Source: Diphasiastrum complanatum
Lineage: Eukaryota > Streptophyta > Lycopodiopsida > Lycopodiales > Lycopodiaceae
NCBI GenBank assembly: GCA_029204225.1
Contig: CM055112.1
Location: forward strand, 625,001-689,000
Length of the DNA: 64,000 nt
Direction of reading: 5' to 3'
The position numbers were made by a program, and so were the translations under genes. The notes beneath the pieces were generated by a model. It was not told the origin of the DNA. It did not search any database and saw only the letters and a list, made by a program, of their open reading frames with translations. Positions 12,392 to 24,686 of the stretch are shown here, piece after piece. Position 1 is the first letter of the stretch, and the number at the start of each line of letters is the position of its first letter.

Positions 12392-13428
12392 GCTATGCAG
12401 GTGAAGGCAAGGTTGCCGTTCCCAGCAACGAACCTCTATATTACAAAGACGTTTTATTTTTTCATCCATACTGATCAATCTTTACTTACTCTTTTCTTTT
12501 TGCACTCCATTAAAAAAAAAACAAGTGGGATACCACAGTCGTTGCACAACTCTTGAAGCAATTTCATACAACACGATAATATTGTATTCCAAACATGACT
12601 ACCGAGTTTGTGAGATTAGTTGCATTTTAGATATTTCTTGATGAGACAATTCAACAATACACTTCGATCTGGTAAAAGATGTTGATCTACCGAGTCAAGA
12701 GACCATAACGCAGGACTTCTATTTTGGATTAATGGACAACCTCAAGTTTGGTATGAAAAAGTTTGCATCCTACCTTTTGTTTTGCCACGTCTGTCAAGAT
12801 GCAGTCATTATGAAAAATCTTATCGTGAAGAAGAGAGTAGATCACTCCTATCCAAACATAGAAATATCGGATGGGAAATCAGGATAGTCTGAAAGTTTAA
12901 TGCTAGTCGAGCATACAAGGGAGGAAGGCTATGAATCATCCGGGAGTGCAACAGAGTCAAGCGGTTCAAGTGCAACAGAAGATCAAGAACCTTGCAATTC
13001 AGTTTGTTCTCAAGCTTATGCTCACACAGTCAAGTTTTTTGAGAAAGACAAATGTACATACTGCTTCGGCGGTCATCCAAGTACAAGATGTCCAATCAAG
13101 AATCCGCACTTCTTACAAGGACAAAATACAGAGCAACAAATTCGACAATCAAATCTAAGCATTCAGCAGTCAGAAGTGGAATCAAGCCAACAAGGAGCTC
13201 ATTCGAAGGATGGATGTCAAAGTGATCCATCTAAAGCATGAGTTTCTTTAGCAACCAATGGTAGGGTAGAAGTATCCAAACTCCAAGGAGCCTACCAGTT
13301 TATTTGGTGGAAGATCCTAAGGGGAATCTATTACCAATATATGCCTATCAACTTACAGGCGATGGTGTATTGCACTCGGTAAGATGCTATGGATGCGGAG
13401 GAAAACACTGTCGAGACAGAATGCCCTC
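12296..13428 (+). mobile_element. Second, truncated gag-only element fragment
   Basis: It starts with another CT tract (12296-12387) and an LTR end resembling that at 8201-8250 (GTGCTATGCAGGTGAAGGCA). Leader-like sequence related to 9720-9870 follows, then a gag remnant with a zinc knuckle CTYCFGGHPSTRC (13053-13091). A segment at 13289-13425 nearly duplicates 10162-10300, including a second CYGCGGKH knuckle start. It is strongly decayed and ends against copia RNase H sequence. Confidence 0.7.
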
Positions 13429-13436
13429 AGACCAAT

Positions 13437-14061
13437 GAAGAGAAAGCGTAAATGAAGGGATATCCATATCAATCAATTATCGGATCCCTGATGTATGCAA
13501 TGATCTCTACCAGGCACAATCTTGCATACGCCATCAGTTCCTTGAGTCAATACATGGCCAACCTTGGTATGATCCACTAGAAAGCTCTTATTAGAGTAAT
13601 CAGATATGTACGAGCTACTATTGACCTCCGTATCTGCTATGGTGATGTTGATTTATCTGATATCCATACACTTCATGGATATACAAATGCAAATTGGGTA
13701 GGCAATATCGACACCAGAAGATCAACTTCTGGACTTGTCTTCTTGTTCAATAATGGTCTAATATCATGGAACAGTAAAAAACAAACCTCCATTGCAATGT
13801 CATCTACATAATCAGAGTATATTGCAGCCTCTCAAGCTACTAAAGAGGCAATTTGATTGAGAAATTTGTTGCTTGATATTGGTCTCAAACAATTTGATCC
13901 AACAATTATTTAGTGTGACAATCAGAGTGCTATTGCATTGTCGATCAATCCTAGATGTCACTCTAGGAGCAAGCTTATTGAGATTAAGTACCATTACATC
14001 AGGAGCAAAATACTCAACAAAGGGGTAAGTATGAATTTTTGTAGAACTCTAGACATGGCAG
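13437..14061 (+). mobile_element. Ty1/copia RNase H end, adjoining an LTR
   Basis: Translated pieces show the copia C-terminal polymerase and RNase H block: SIIGSLMYAMISTRHNLAYA, then DTRRSTSGLVFLFNNGLISW, CDNQSAIALS and a KLIEIKYHYIRSKI end. It stops about 25 bases before a 1-kb LTR, the natural order at the 3' end of a copia element. The 5' part of this copy is missing. It is a fossil with several breaks. Confidence 0.85.
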
Positions 14062-15075
14062 TGTTAGATTTTTTTAATGCTCAGCCTTAAACAAATCGTT
14101 CAAGTAATGAGCATTCTGAAAAATCGAAGGCTGACTTCATATTTTCAGACCTTCACATTTTTCCCTTTCTTTTACCTTAAACAATTTTTTGGAACCTTCG
14201 CCCTTTTTCACTCCTTAGCGAAAAATGCGACCTACTAGCCAAGTGGCTAGAAAGCCTTAGAAATCATTCTTAAAGCACCTTTGCTTTTCCGCCTCCTTCG
14301 TCTTTTTTGACACTCGCAAAAAATGCGACACAATGGCCAAGTGGCCAGAATGCCTTAGAAATCAATTTTAAGGCACGTTCTCCTTTTTCGTCTTTTTCGC
14401 TGCCTGTAAATCTAAGACACCTTTGCCTTCTTCACCGCCTTTCAGTCTAAGGCACCTTCACCTTTTTCAGCTTCTTCGTTGCCTTCAGTATAAGGCTGGC
14501 CAGAATGTCTTAGAAACCATTCTTAAGGCACCTTCGCCTTTCTTGCCTTTTGGCCTTCTTCGCTGCCTTCAATCTATAGGCACCTTAGGGATATACATAC
14601 CTTTAGTGTAAGGGCACCTTCAGGAGTTGCATACCTTCAGTCTAAGGGCACCTTCAAGTTTTTTGAATTTTTCGCGTTTTTACTACATTGGCCGACCGAC
14701 ATCGCCAACTTATCAACCACATTAAAAGCTTATAAGATATTTTGTTCCTCGACACTTGTAAATCTATATATTAGCTAATTCAAGCTATGTAAGAGTTAAT
14801 TGAGTTAATTGAAATTCTCTTTCAATTCAGAGTTTTTTGTAGCCAACGTTATTATGCTCAGCAAGCTAAAGTTATTACTTCGAGCTTTTGTACTCACTGT
14901 TGATATTAATCAGAGTGCAATTTTTGTCTCATTATTGTGTTGTTCATTTGCACATTCTGTATGAATTATTCTACTTGAATTACTCTGCTGCTAACTGTTG
15001 CGTTTTTGTTCCTACACGTCACACTCAATCCTCGAGCTTCCGCTGCCGCTCACGCCCAGACGCGATTTTACGACA
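14062..15075 (+). repeat. Copia LTR, 1.0 kb, with internal tandem repeats
   Basis: It begins TGTTAGATTTTTTT and ends CGACA immediately before a primer site, so both ends fit an LTR. It carries a TCTATATATTAG TATA-like string near 14763. Degenerate repeats built on AAGGCACCTTCGCC and CCTTAGAAATC fill about 14190-14650. Copia RNase H lies on its left and primer site plus gag on its right, so one LTR serves two element bodies. Confidence 0.8.
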
Positions 15076-15094
15076 TGGTATCAGAGTGGGCATC
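15076..15094 (+). other. Primer binding site, initiator Met tRNA type
   Basis: TGGTATCAGAGTGGGC follows the LTR directly and matches the usual copia primer site TGGTATCAGAGC, complementary to the initiator methionine tRNA. Confidence 0.85.
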
Positions 15095-15220
15095 TAAGTA
15101 ATCTGCATTTCTACTACGGAATATCAGTCTTGTTTCTATCAAGACGTCTTTCAAACAAACGCGCAGCCAACGGTATTCCGACAGACATTGTTTCTACCAA
15201 TGATCTCGTTCAACTAGAAT

Positions 15221-15405
15221 GGATCCATCATCTAGTTCATCTCTCATTGACAAACTCGATGGAGATGAAGGTTATACTTCTAGCCAAAGAACTGTGGGAC
15301 ATCATTGATGGCACATAGCAAACTAGAAGGTGATGTAGCCATCATCACCAAGTGGAGACTGAGAGATGGCAAAGCATTTGCCATTGTTAGCAGATTCTAG
15401 GGAAT
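15221..15405 (+). mobile_element. Copia gag start, cut by a gypsy insertion
   Basis: Downstream of the primer site an ATG opens MDPSSSSSLIDKLDGDEGYT, a typical copia gag N-terminus. It is followed by LAKELWDIIDGT and DVAIITKWRLRDGKAFAIV, gag (UBN2-type) sequence. The similarity stops near 15405. The later part of a copia gag appears near 22600, and the gypsy element lies between. Confidence 0.75.
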
Positions 15406-15539
15406 CTCCAAGTGCCGAGCCAAGCTGAAGACACAAGTTATCTCTCACCCATGACTGAGGAGGTCTCAGAAGGAAGAGAGCAGAAGAAGCTGAGAGCCGA
15501 GGAAATACTAGCTAGGAAGACAATGAGTTAACTATGTGA

Positions 15540-16466
15540 GCCTACATGGTATATCCCAAAGAAGGAATGACCATGTAGGAGCTAGTAATGTTTCATAGGC
15601 ATTGTAAATAAAGGTAGACCCCCCTTAAATTAGTTAGAGTGAGCCACCTTTTGATGGTGACCTTTAGTGGAAGGGCAAATTCCACATGTAATTCTAATTT
15701 AGTGGAATCGCCACATGGGCTCCACATGGGCAGCCTTCTTGCTTATTTAAGGGCCCCCCTCTCTTGTGAGGGAGTTTTGATTGTATTGTCAAGTTCTCTT
15801 GAGCAAATAAAGAGGATCCTCCACGAGTTCTTGATGATAGCTTAGCTCTTTGTTCATGGCAATGCTCTTGAGTGAGATTTCTATGAGCATGCTTGATTTC
15901 TTTGCATTGTGGATTAACTAGGTTCTTGTTTCTTGTTTCTTGCTTAGTTATGGATTAGCATTCACTTCTTATTTGTGGAATCTTGTAGTAATTAGCATTC
16001 AAGTAAACTAGATAGGCTGGTTTGTGGTACAGATCTTGCATACTCCCTTACAACCCAGTTCTTGATTGTTCTTGAGTAGTCTAAGCATCAAGTGATGAGT
16101 GTTTCTTGATTCTTAGATTGTTAAAATGCTGTTAGGAATCTAGTTTCTTGAATCTTGTTTCTTGTTTTAGTAGTTAATCTGGTTCTTGATTGTTTTCTGA
16201 TTTAGTAGTTAGTGGTAGGATTGCTCTCTATATTGAACGTTGATCTTCTTGAGCTTTGTCTGGTTACATATGTAGCTGAGTATCGGATTTGAGTTACCCA
16301 CTGACAGGCTGGGAATACATGTTTAAACCTGAGTAATGCTTCTGCTCTGTAACAGTTCTAATAAGAAGAAGAACCACAAAGAACCGTAACAACAGAAGTA
16401 AAGTAATCCAAGAAGAAGAAAGAGATAAAAAGAAACGTGTTCACAGATTCAGTGAACCAATGAACA
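15540..16466 (+). repeat. 5' LTR of the gypsy element (left border approximate)
   Basis: The right end TGAACA lies two bases before a primer site. Inside are TTATTTAAGGGCC, a TATA-like string near 15750, and AATAAAGAGG near 15806, a possible polyadenylation signal. Many TTCTTG strings recur around 15900-16250. The left border is a guess because no second copy exists here. Confidence 0.5.
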
Positions 16467-16468
16467 TT

Positions 16469-16480
16469 TGGCGCCGTTCC
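16469..16480 (+). other. Primer binding site, tRNA-Asp type
   Basis: TGGCGCCGTTCC matches the first ten bases of the tRNA-Asp-complementary primer site used by Athila-type elements. Beyond that the match is lost. Confidence 0.6.
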
Positions 16481-16784
16481 ACAGCTACACACACTTTAAA
16501 CCAAGCCATATCTCATTCACCTGTGTTGCGACACAATCGCCCTGAGAGCTCCTACACGTTCATTGTCGAGCTCATCACTTCGGTCTTGACCAACGTCCTG
16601 TCGTTTCTTAACCAGAGTCTCACGATCCGCACCAAGCCGAGCTCCATGACTCAAGTCTGGACAGGACCACCCCCTCATACCTCTCGACCGAACCACAGCT
16701 TCAAAATCCTAACATGTCCTGAGTTACACCTCAACCACCGCTCATCGTTTAAATCTCGACCAGAGTAATAACTCCAAATTTCGA

Positions 16785-17470
16785 ATGAACATCTCTTTGA
16801 CATCTCGCCCGAAGGGAACCTTCACATCTCAACCGGACCCTTATAGTCCTAATCTCAGCCGGAGTGCTCTTTCGCATCTCAACTGGAGTATTCAGTCAAA
16901 ACTCGACCGGAGCACTCCTATCACATCTCAACCAGAGCACTCCGCTCAGTTCTCAACCGGAGCATTTCGCTCACATCTCAACCGGAGTGTTTAGTTAAAT
17001 CTCGACCGGAGCACTCTACTCAGATGTCGACCGAAACACTCTACTCAGATCTCAACTGGAGCACTCTCCTCAGATCTCGACCGGAGCACTCTGCTCAGTT
17101 CTCGACCGGAGTACTCTGCTCAGATCACAACCGGAGCACTCTACTCAAATCTCAACTGGAGCACTTGCTCGCATCTCAACCGACGTGTTCCATTAGATCT
17201 CAACCAGAGCACTTTGATCAGATCTCAACCGGAGAACTTGCTCACATCTCAACCGACGTGTTCCATTAGATCTCAACCAGAGTGTTTCAGTGAAATTTCA
17301 ACCAAAGTGTTTCAGTTAAATCTCAACCAAAGCACTGACCTCGAATCTCAACCGGAGGCCATAGTCACCTCTTAATCGACGACCTACTTAGACCTCGACC
17401 AGAGTTGGACCCTCGTCAAATCTCAACTGGAGCCGAAGCCCTTGCTCAAATTCCGACCGACGGGCATTCG
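16785..17470 (+). repeat. 25-bp minisatellite in the gypsy leader
   Basis: About 27 imperfect head-to-tail units of 25 bases share the core CTCAACCGGAGCACTC followed by TGCTCAGAT or a variant. A 25-base period shifts frame with every unit, so the region is unlikely to code. Weaker copies reach back to about 16500. Confidence 0.9.
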
Positions 17471-17960
17471 TCCCCACCGTCCTTGACCGCAATCCACCGC
17501 AATATTACGGCCTACGACTTCGTCATCACCTCCAACCGCAAACGACCACCATCGACTGCCAGCCCGTGAACGACCACAATCGACCACCATCGACAACCCA
17601 CAAATGACCACCATAGACAGCCACAACCGTCCCTGACCGCCACAACTGCCATCTTACGGCCTACTACGAATATACCCCACCAACATCGACTGCAACCAAC
17701 CGCCACAACAGCCATCTTACGGCCTACTACGAATACACCCCACCGTCACAAACCACAATATTATGGACTACAAATTCTTAATCACCATCGACAACCCACA
17801 ATCGACCATCACACACTGCAAACAGACCGCAATAGACCTCAATCGACCGTCACACACCCCAAAAAACTGCAATAGACCTCAATTGACCGCAACAGACCAC
17901 AACCATTCCAACAACCGTATCCACCGTAACCAGAGTCCACGGGCATTACACAATCCTACG
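17471..17960 (+). repeat. Second degenerate repeat block in the gypsy leader
   Basis: Strings such as CGACCACCATCGAC and CAGACCGCAAT recur irregularly. One clear tandem copy of about 66 bases is built around CCATCTTACGGCCTACTACG (near 17650 and 17715). No coding potential is seen. It directly follows the 25-bp array. Confidence 0.7.
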
Positions 17961-18149
17961 GCACTCTACGAGCTGTCATGGATCGTCCCTACGATCCGAA
18001 TACTACAGAGGACTATCCACCAGAGATGGTCTCCCCATCTACCGAACAGACTCGATTTAACAGGTATTTCCGGATGAAATCCCAAGTCCAAGAGCCATCC
18101 ATAACCCATTCGACAGATGAGAACCTATGAGTTATGAAGCTCCATACGA

Positions 18150-19115
18150 ACAACCATAATTTCATGCTGCCGAATCCTCACATGCACGAGCTCACTTAAA
18201 CGGAGCTTTCGCAAATAATGTTCCACATACTGAAAAACGGACACCAAAGCTAGACTTACCTAAGTACGATGATAACACTGATCCTCAAAGATTTCTCCAA
18301 GTCTTTGAGAACACCTGTGACGTCTACGGCGAGACATCACCAGCGGCCATGGTACAGTTCTTCTTGATGACCATGATCAATCGCGCACGAGAGTGGTTTT
18401 TTAACCTTGATCGTGAAGATAAACGTGACTGGTTACTCTTGAAAGAGGCCTTTATCAAACAGTTCAAGCCTTTTCGCTTGATAGAAAGTCCTTTTGTCAA
18501 ACTAAGTCATATCAAAATGACAAAAGACGAACAAGTACGTGACTACATTGAACGATTTAAACGATTAAAAAGTTAGGTCCAAGAGCAACCTACTGAGTCC
18601 ATGCTCATCATTTGGTTCCTTGTTGGACTGCCACGATGGATATGACGTGAACTTCATTCCAATGATGAATATACATAATTGAAACAAGCCATGTCTGATG
18701 CCATTCGAGAAGAAGACGAGGGCTCAGATGTGGATGAACCACGTGAACGGAGAGCACATCGTGTTGTCCAAGAAGCTCGACCAAACGATGACACACGAGA
18801 ACAGTTATGGAAGACATAGATGGAGTTGCTTAACCAACAACACCAACAACAGATGGAGAAACTCACAAAAGAGTTTCAAAAAACTCTTAAGTCTATCCAA
18901 AGTTCGATGCCAGGTCAGTTACCCACTGGCCAAATCCATCATAGACGAGAGAACACGTGGTGCCCTCACTGCCAAGGTACACACACTGGCAATGAGTGCC
19001 CTTCATACCAACCGGTCCCAGACACCTTTTTGATCAAATGTAAAATCTGCGACTTTATGGGACATACCTCCCTTTATTGCTATTATAACCCGAGGAATCA
19101 GCCTCACAACTAGTC
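18150..19115 (+). pseudogene. Gypsy gag remnant with two zinc knuckles
   Basis: The conserved gag core reads KLDLPKYDDNTDPQRFLQVF, then MVQFFLMTMINRAREWFFNL and KMTKDEQVRDYIERFKRL, typical of plant gypsy gag. The C-terminal part has knuckle one CPHCQGTHTGNEC (18961-18999, spacing CX2CX3HX4C) and knuckle two CKICDFMGHTSLYC (19039-19080, spacing CX2CX4HX4C). It is a fossil with a few breaks. Confidence 0.85.
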
Positions 19116-19469
19116 AGGAGGACATTATCAACCTCCTCAACAACCATTTGTTTCACAGCAACAACACACGCCATATCCACCACGAAACAACCAGGTCCAT
19201 ATACAGGATTGCCCAGACAACCTAGACATGAACCTCAACCACAACTGGCACTCTTAGGACCACCACCACGAGGACAACAGGATCTAGGAACACAAAAACA
19301 TAGACATCCTCGAGAGTCTGCCCACACACACCTGGTAGAAAACTCCTACGATCACTCATATCATCATGATACATCAATTCCATCATCTAGCCATCACCAG
19401 TATCAAACCGACAACTCATGTTCGTTACCGCAGCCACATCGAGAACCTACACCAAGTTCCAATTCCTTT

Positions 19470-22295
19470 GAAGGACCCGCTAAGACAATTCCACTAAACC
19501 TTAAAGATCCTGACGAGGACATAGATCGACTGGTTCATGTTGGTGCACATCTGTCATCAACCCAACTGTCTAATCTAGAAACTTTATTATGCAAATACAG
19601 GGATGTATTTGCATGGAATTATATTGAAATGAAATGAATCCCCCCTGACATAGTAGTACATCGGATACCTCTAGAAGACAATGCTAAGCCTATTAGTGCT
19701 AAACCTTACCGCAGTAACCTAGTCTATCGTGAGAGGATCGATGAGGATATTAAAAAATTGCTGGATGCTGGCTTCATTTATGAAGTCCAACATACTGATT
19801 GGGTATCATCCATTGTGGTTGTACCCAAGAAAAATGGCAAGCTTCGTATCTGTGTCGACCTCAAGAACCTTAATGCGGTTACGAAGAAAGACCATTTTCC
19901 CTTGCCCTTAACGACCCAGATATTAGAGGAAATGGCAGGAGCTGAAGTTTTCAGCTTCTTGGATGGATTCAGTGGCTATTTCCTTGTTCAAATAGCCCCT
20001 GAAGATAAACATAAAACAAATTTTGCCACAGAGAACGGGGTTTACGCTTATAACGTTATGCATTTTGGCTTATGTAACGCCCCCTCAACATTCTAATGGG
20101 TCATGCAACTGGCCTTTCAAGGTCTGTTACATCAGGTCGTGGAGATTTATCTCGACGATCTAGGTGTACATTCTTCTGTTGCTACGCACCTAGACGCCTT
20201 GGAGGAAATCTTCATTCGATGTCGTAGGTTTGGCATCTCACTAAACCCTAATAAATGCCAAATATGGGTCACCCACGGGGTTGTACTTGGGCATATAATA
20301 TCAAAGGACGGTATTTCTACCGACCCGTCAAAAATCAAGGTTATCGTGGACATGCCTCTACCTGCAACAATGAAGGAAGTATATGTCTTCCTCGTTCATA
20401 CCAACTATTATCACATCTTTATAATCGACTATGCCCACAAGGCACGCCTCATTTATTTAGTTGTGGTAGATCCGCGCTAGACCAAAGAACAAATTAAGGC
20501 CTTTGAGGAGTTGAAACCAGCCCTCACGACGGCTCCCATACTCCGCTCGCCAGATTACACGAAAGAGTTCCATGTGCTTACTGACGCAAGTAAGTATGCC
20601 ATTGGAGGTCTACTTGCACAACCGGACGAGTATGGCAAAGATTTTCCTATACGTTTCTTAAGCAGGCAACTGGTGTCTGCTGAAGTAAACTATACCACTA
20701 CTGAGAGAGAAGCATTGGCGATGGTCTATGCGGTACAACAACTACGACATTATCTGTTAGGCCAAACCTTTGCTCTCTACACAGACCATCAAGCACTCCT
20801 ACATATCGTTAATAAGTCCTGTAAGACGGGAAGAATAGTTCAATGGCTACTGGAGGAATTTAATTTCCATGTAGTCATTCGGAAAGGGTCCCAACATTTC
20901 ATGGCGGATCACCTTTCCAGACTACCAAGTGCTGAAAAAACAACTGCACCAGTCAACGATGATCTTCCTAATGCGTGCCTTTTTCAGATCGATGCTACAC
21001 CCTTATGGGCTGAGGAGATCACTCAGTTCCTCACAACAGGCCGACTAAAAGAAGGCCTGACTACATCGAAAAAAAGAAATTTTTTAATAAAAGTAGCGCC
21101 CTATCAGTTAATTGCGGGACAACTTTACAAAAGGGGCGTTGACGACATTATTCGACGATGTGCTTATGAACCTGAGATACGACCGATAATATCTCAGGCA
21201 CATGAGAGCATTGGAGGTGGCCACTTTTTTGCTGAAGCCATAGCGAAAATTATCCTTCGAGCAGGATTGTGGTGGTCATCTTTGTTTAAAGACACGTTTG
21301 TTGTCATTAAAACGTGTGATGTCTGTCAACGAGCAAAGAAAAATACCAAAGCAGACTTCACACCTTTGACTATCATTATAGAAGGCGAAGCCTTCCATAA
21401 GTGGGGGATTGACTTTGTTGGACCAATCAGTCCAGCAGCAAAACATACCCAAGCTCGATACATCCTCATAGCCACAGATTATGCCACTAAGTGGGTGGAG
21501 GCTCGAGCAACGAAGGACGCCAACGCAAAAACAGTTGCACGTTTTCTTTACGAAAACATTATTATCTGTTTTGGCTGTCCCATAGAGCTTGTTAGTGATC
21601 ACGGCACGCATTTTTTAAATGTTGTCGTGGATAATCTCCTATGCCATTACCTTGTCGTTCACAGAAAAAGTACACCGTACTATCCTAGGTGTAATGGCTA
21701 GGCTGAATCAACTAACAAAGCAATATGTAAAATTTTGACCAAGATAGTTGAAACCAGTTGCTTTGATTGGGAAACAAAACTTTTCTCAACTATCTGGGCT
21801 TACCACACCACCCCGAAGAAAGCCACTGGGTGGGTTACCCCTTTCCACTTAGTATATGGTCAAGAGGCGGTAATGCCCGTAGAATTCTTAGTACTTTCGC
21901 TAAGAGTTACGGAAGCTTTTTCAACAGATCTCTGTGACAAGGCTTTGATAGAACAACAAGTCAAAACTAGGCTATTTACGTTAGCCCTGTTATGCGAGAC
22001 AAGACTAATATCTTATCACGCACAACTAGTTAACAAACGCTGCCAAAAGGCATGGCATGACCGTCACCTGCGCAATAAAGATCTACACTTAGGTGACCAG
22101 GTGGGTCTTTATACATCAAAGAAGCACCCCAACAAATTGAAGTTCAAAAGTGAGGGGCCATATGCTATTAACAAAATATTTCCTAATGGTGCAGTCCAAT
22201 TACAAAAACTTGACGGGACACTCCTAGACACTGTCGTAAATGGTGGTCGTCTACGGTGGTACTACGAAGAGTTGTTCTTTGTTGACCCAATTTAG
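19470..22295 (+). pseudogene. Gypsy pol remnant: reverse transcriptase, RNase H, integrase
   Basis: Reverse transcriptase motifs include KKNGKLRICVDLKNLN, FLDGFSGYF and EIYLDDLGVHS (about 19820-20170). RNase H has HVLTDASKYAIGGLLAQ, TTTEREALAMVYAV and LYTDHQAL (20570-20800). Integrase has a CDVCQRAKK zinc-binding end, the core WGIDFVGPIS with ELVSDHGTHF, and a C-terminal part ending about 22290. The order RT, RNase H, integrase is that of Ty3/gypsy. It is a fossil with several breaks. Confidence 0.9.
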
Positions 22296-22590
22296 GATCT
22301 TTCCCCTTGACAAAAAAAAAAAACCTATTATTTTAATGTTATTTTATTCCTTTCCTTGTACATCTCGTTTTTTTATGCCTATTGTTCACCTCATTCCTTG
22401 TTTATACTCCATATCATTACTTATGTACAGTCTATGCATTTTTTTTTTTCTTCTGTTCATACTCACGGGTCATGGATGTTCTAGATCGACAGCTGATAGG
22501 CTACACATTAGAAAATCATTCTCACACTTCTGCCACCTCACCTCTGTCTCACTGGTATCTCAAGATAACCAATATTTCTGGACATCAAGA
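22296..22590 (+). other. Gypsy tail up to the copia junction
   Basis: T-rich and A-rich noncoding sequence follows integrase and does not match the 5' LTR at 15.5-16.5 kb. Copia gag similarity begins near 22595. The true insertion border lies somewhere in this stretch. Confidence 0.4.
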
Positions 22591-22594
22591 ATAC

Positions 22595-24686
22595 TTAGAT
22601 CAGCCACATACGTGCTGTTCAGATGACTAAGGATGCATGGGACATCCTAGAAACTCTCTACGACATTAGAGACGTTACTTCCAAGCTTCATCTGAGGAAG
22701 AAATTCTTCACCCTCAGAATGTCTGATGCAGATAATGTCTCGAGTCACCTCAACACCTTCAAGAATCTTATGGAGCAGATGACTCCAATCGGCTCAGTCA
22801 TAGAAGATTCTGATGCAGTCATGACTCTATTATCGAGTCTACCTGAAGCCTACAAAAATTGGGTAATGGCAATTTCTACCCAGGAGCACCTCACTCTATC
22901 AAGAGTAATCTCGCTGCTCCTACAAGAAGAGATCAGAAGATCATCCTCCTCCTCAGGCTCAGGATCAGATCCTCAAGCTCTGTATTCAAAAAATCAGAAT
23001 TTTAGGTCCAAGAGATCTACAAAGTCAGGCTCTACTGACAAGAAGAGCAACATGCAGTCTAGACCAAATCATGGTTCAGGATCAAATTCAAGTTCTTCAT
23101 CATTCCAACGAGCGTAGAAATTTTTTTGCAGATACTGTAAGAGGACTAGCCACAAAATCAAGGACTACCGAACTTTGAAGTACAACAATGAAAAGAAGAA
23201 GCAGTTCCAACAACAAGCACATAGTGCTACAGCCAGTCACTCAAATCAGCAACAACAAGAAGAAGATGAAGCAGCTCTCATGACCAAAGTCAGAGAACAA
23301 CAGGATATCGATTCCTGGTATCTAGACTTCGGAGCAACTCAGCACATGACTTACCATGACTTCGAAGCAACTCAAAACATGACTCACCATCGCAATTGGT
23401 TCAAAGACTACAAGTCATTTATCCATTCTCGAGTTGTGCAACTTGGAGACAACTCATCGCATTCAATCGATGGTGAAGGAACAGTCAGAGTTGAATTCAA
23501 AAGAGGTGAAGTCAAGTTGTTGTCCAACATTCTCCACGTTTCAAATTTGACCAAGAATCTGCTCTCAATTAGCAAAATCACCGATTCAGGTCGGAGGGTC
23601 GAATTTGATACAGAAGGCTGCACAATTTTTAACAAATCCCGGAAGGTTCTAGCCTATGGAAGAAGAAGTGGCTATCTGTACAAACTCAGCCATTGCTATT
23701 CTTCTAACAGTCAAGCTCTTCACACAACCACTTCTGAATCAACTGATATGTTGTGGCATTTCAGACTTGGCCACCTTAACTACAGCAGTATTCAGCAAAT
23801 GTCAGCTCGAAGTCTAGTACAAGATCTGCCGACCGTTAGCAAGCCAACTTCTCCATGCAAAAGCTATATTATCAACAAGCATGCTAGGGGTCCCTTCAGT
23901 TCAGACTCAGTTCATACATCAAAGGGCTTGCTTGACCTTGTACACAACGACATTTGTGGCCCGATGCAGACTGCTTCCACAGGGAGAGCTCTCTATTTCC
24001 TAAGCTTCGTCGACGACTTCTCTCAAAGGACTGCAATCTACTATCTGAAGAACAAGTCCGAAGCATTCCAGTTCTTCATGCAGTTCAAGGCATCTATAGA
24101 GAACCAGACCTAGAGGAAGATTAAGGCGCTACGCACAGATGGAGGGTGAGAGTACATCTCCACAGAATTCAAGGAGTTTTGCAAGGCCAACGAGATACTT
24201 TAACAATATACAACCAGCTACTCACCTCAGTCCAATGGTATAGCTGAGCGGAAGAATTGGACACTCATCAAAAGTGTCAAGAGCATGATGGCCCATGTAT
24301 CTCTTCTAAAGAAATTCTGGGCAGAAGCTGTTACTACAACTGCCTATTTGCAGAATCGATCCATCACCAAAGCCCTGAATGGCAAGACACCTTATGAGGT
24401 GTGTACATGATCAAAACCATCACTTCAACATATTCGAGTGTTTTGGATACATCGCTTTTGCTCAGATCCCTGAGGATCTAAGAAGAAAGCTAGATGACAA
24501 GAGCAGGAAAATGATCTTCATCGGCTATTCCCCATACCACAAGGCATACAAGCTCTATAATTTAGATACTGAGAAGGCATTCACTCATAGAGATGTCATT
24601 TTTGTGGAAGACCAATTCATCGACCACAAAGAAAAAGTTGCTAATAATTTCGACTCACGGATCGAACAACCAATCAATTTTGATCA
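22595..24686 (+). mobile_element. Copia gag, protease and integrase remains
   Basis: Gag shows MTKDAWDILETLYD, SSHLNTFKNLMEQ and LLSSLPEAYKNWV, then a knuckle beginning CRYCKRTSHK near 23130. The protease region has SWYLDFGATQHMT near 23315. The GAG-pre-integrase block holds LWHFRLGHLNYSSIQ, and the integrase core DLVHNDICGPMQTAS with YFLSFVDDFSQR (to about 24110). The integrase C-terminal part (24379-24686) has HFNIFECFGYIAFAQIP. Reverse transcriptase and RNase H are absent because an unrelated LTR begins at 24687. It is a fossil with several breaks. Confidence 0.9.

Larger units (their letters stand above)
15406..22590 (+). mobile_element. Ty3/gypsy element (Athila/Tat-like), 3' truncated, inside copia
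   Basis: The parts, in order, are a 5' LTR (about 15540-16466), a GGCGCCG-type primer site, a repeat-filled leader, gag with two zinc knuckles, and reverse transcriptase, RNase H and integrase ending at 22295. No aspartic protease motif was recognised between gag and reverse transcriptase, and no 3' LTR was found. Exact borders are uncertain because no target duplication is visible. FLDGFSGY and YLDDLGVHS in the polymerase and the tRNA-Asp-type primer site indicate a non-chromoviral lineage. It is a fossil with several breaks. Confidence 0.8.

Noticed and set aside
16785-17470. Regularly spaced short repeats resembling a CRISPR array
   Set aside because: Units are directly adjacent with no unique spacers, in a plant retrotransposon leader.
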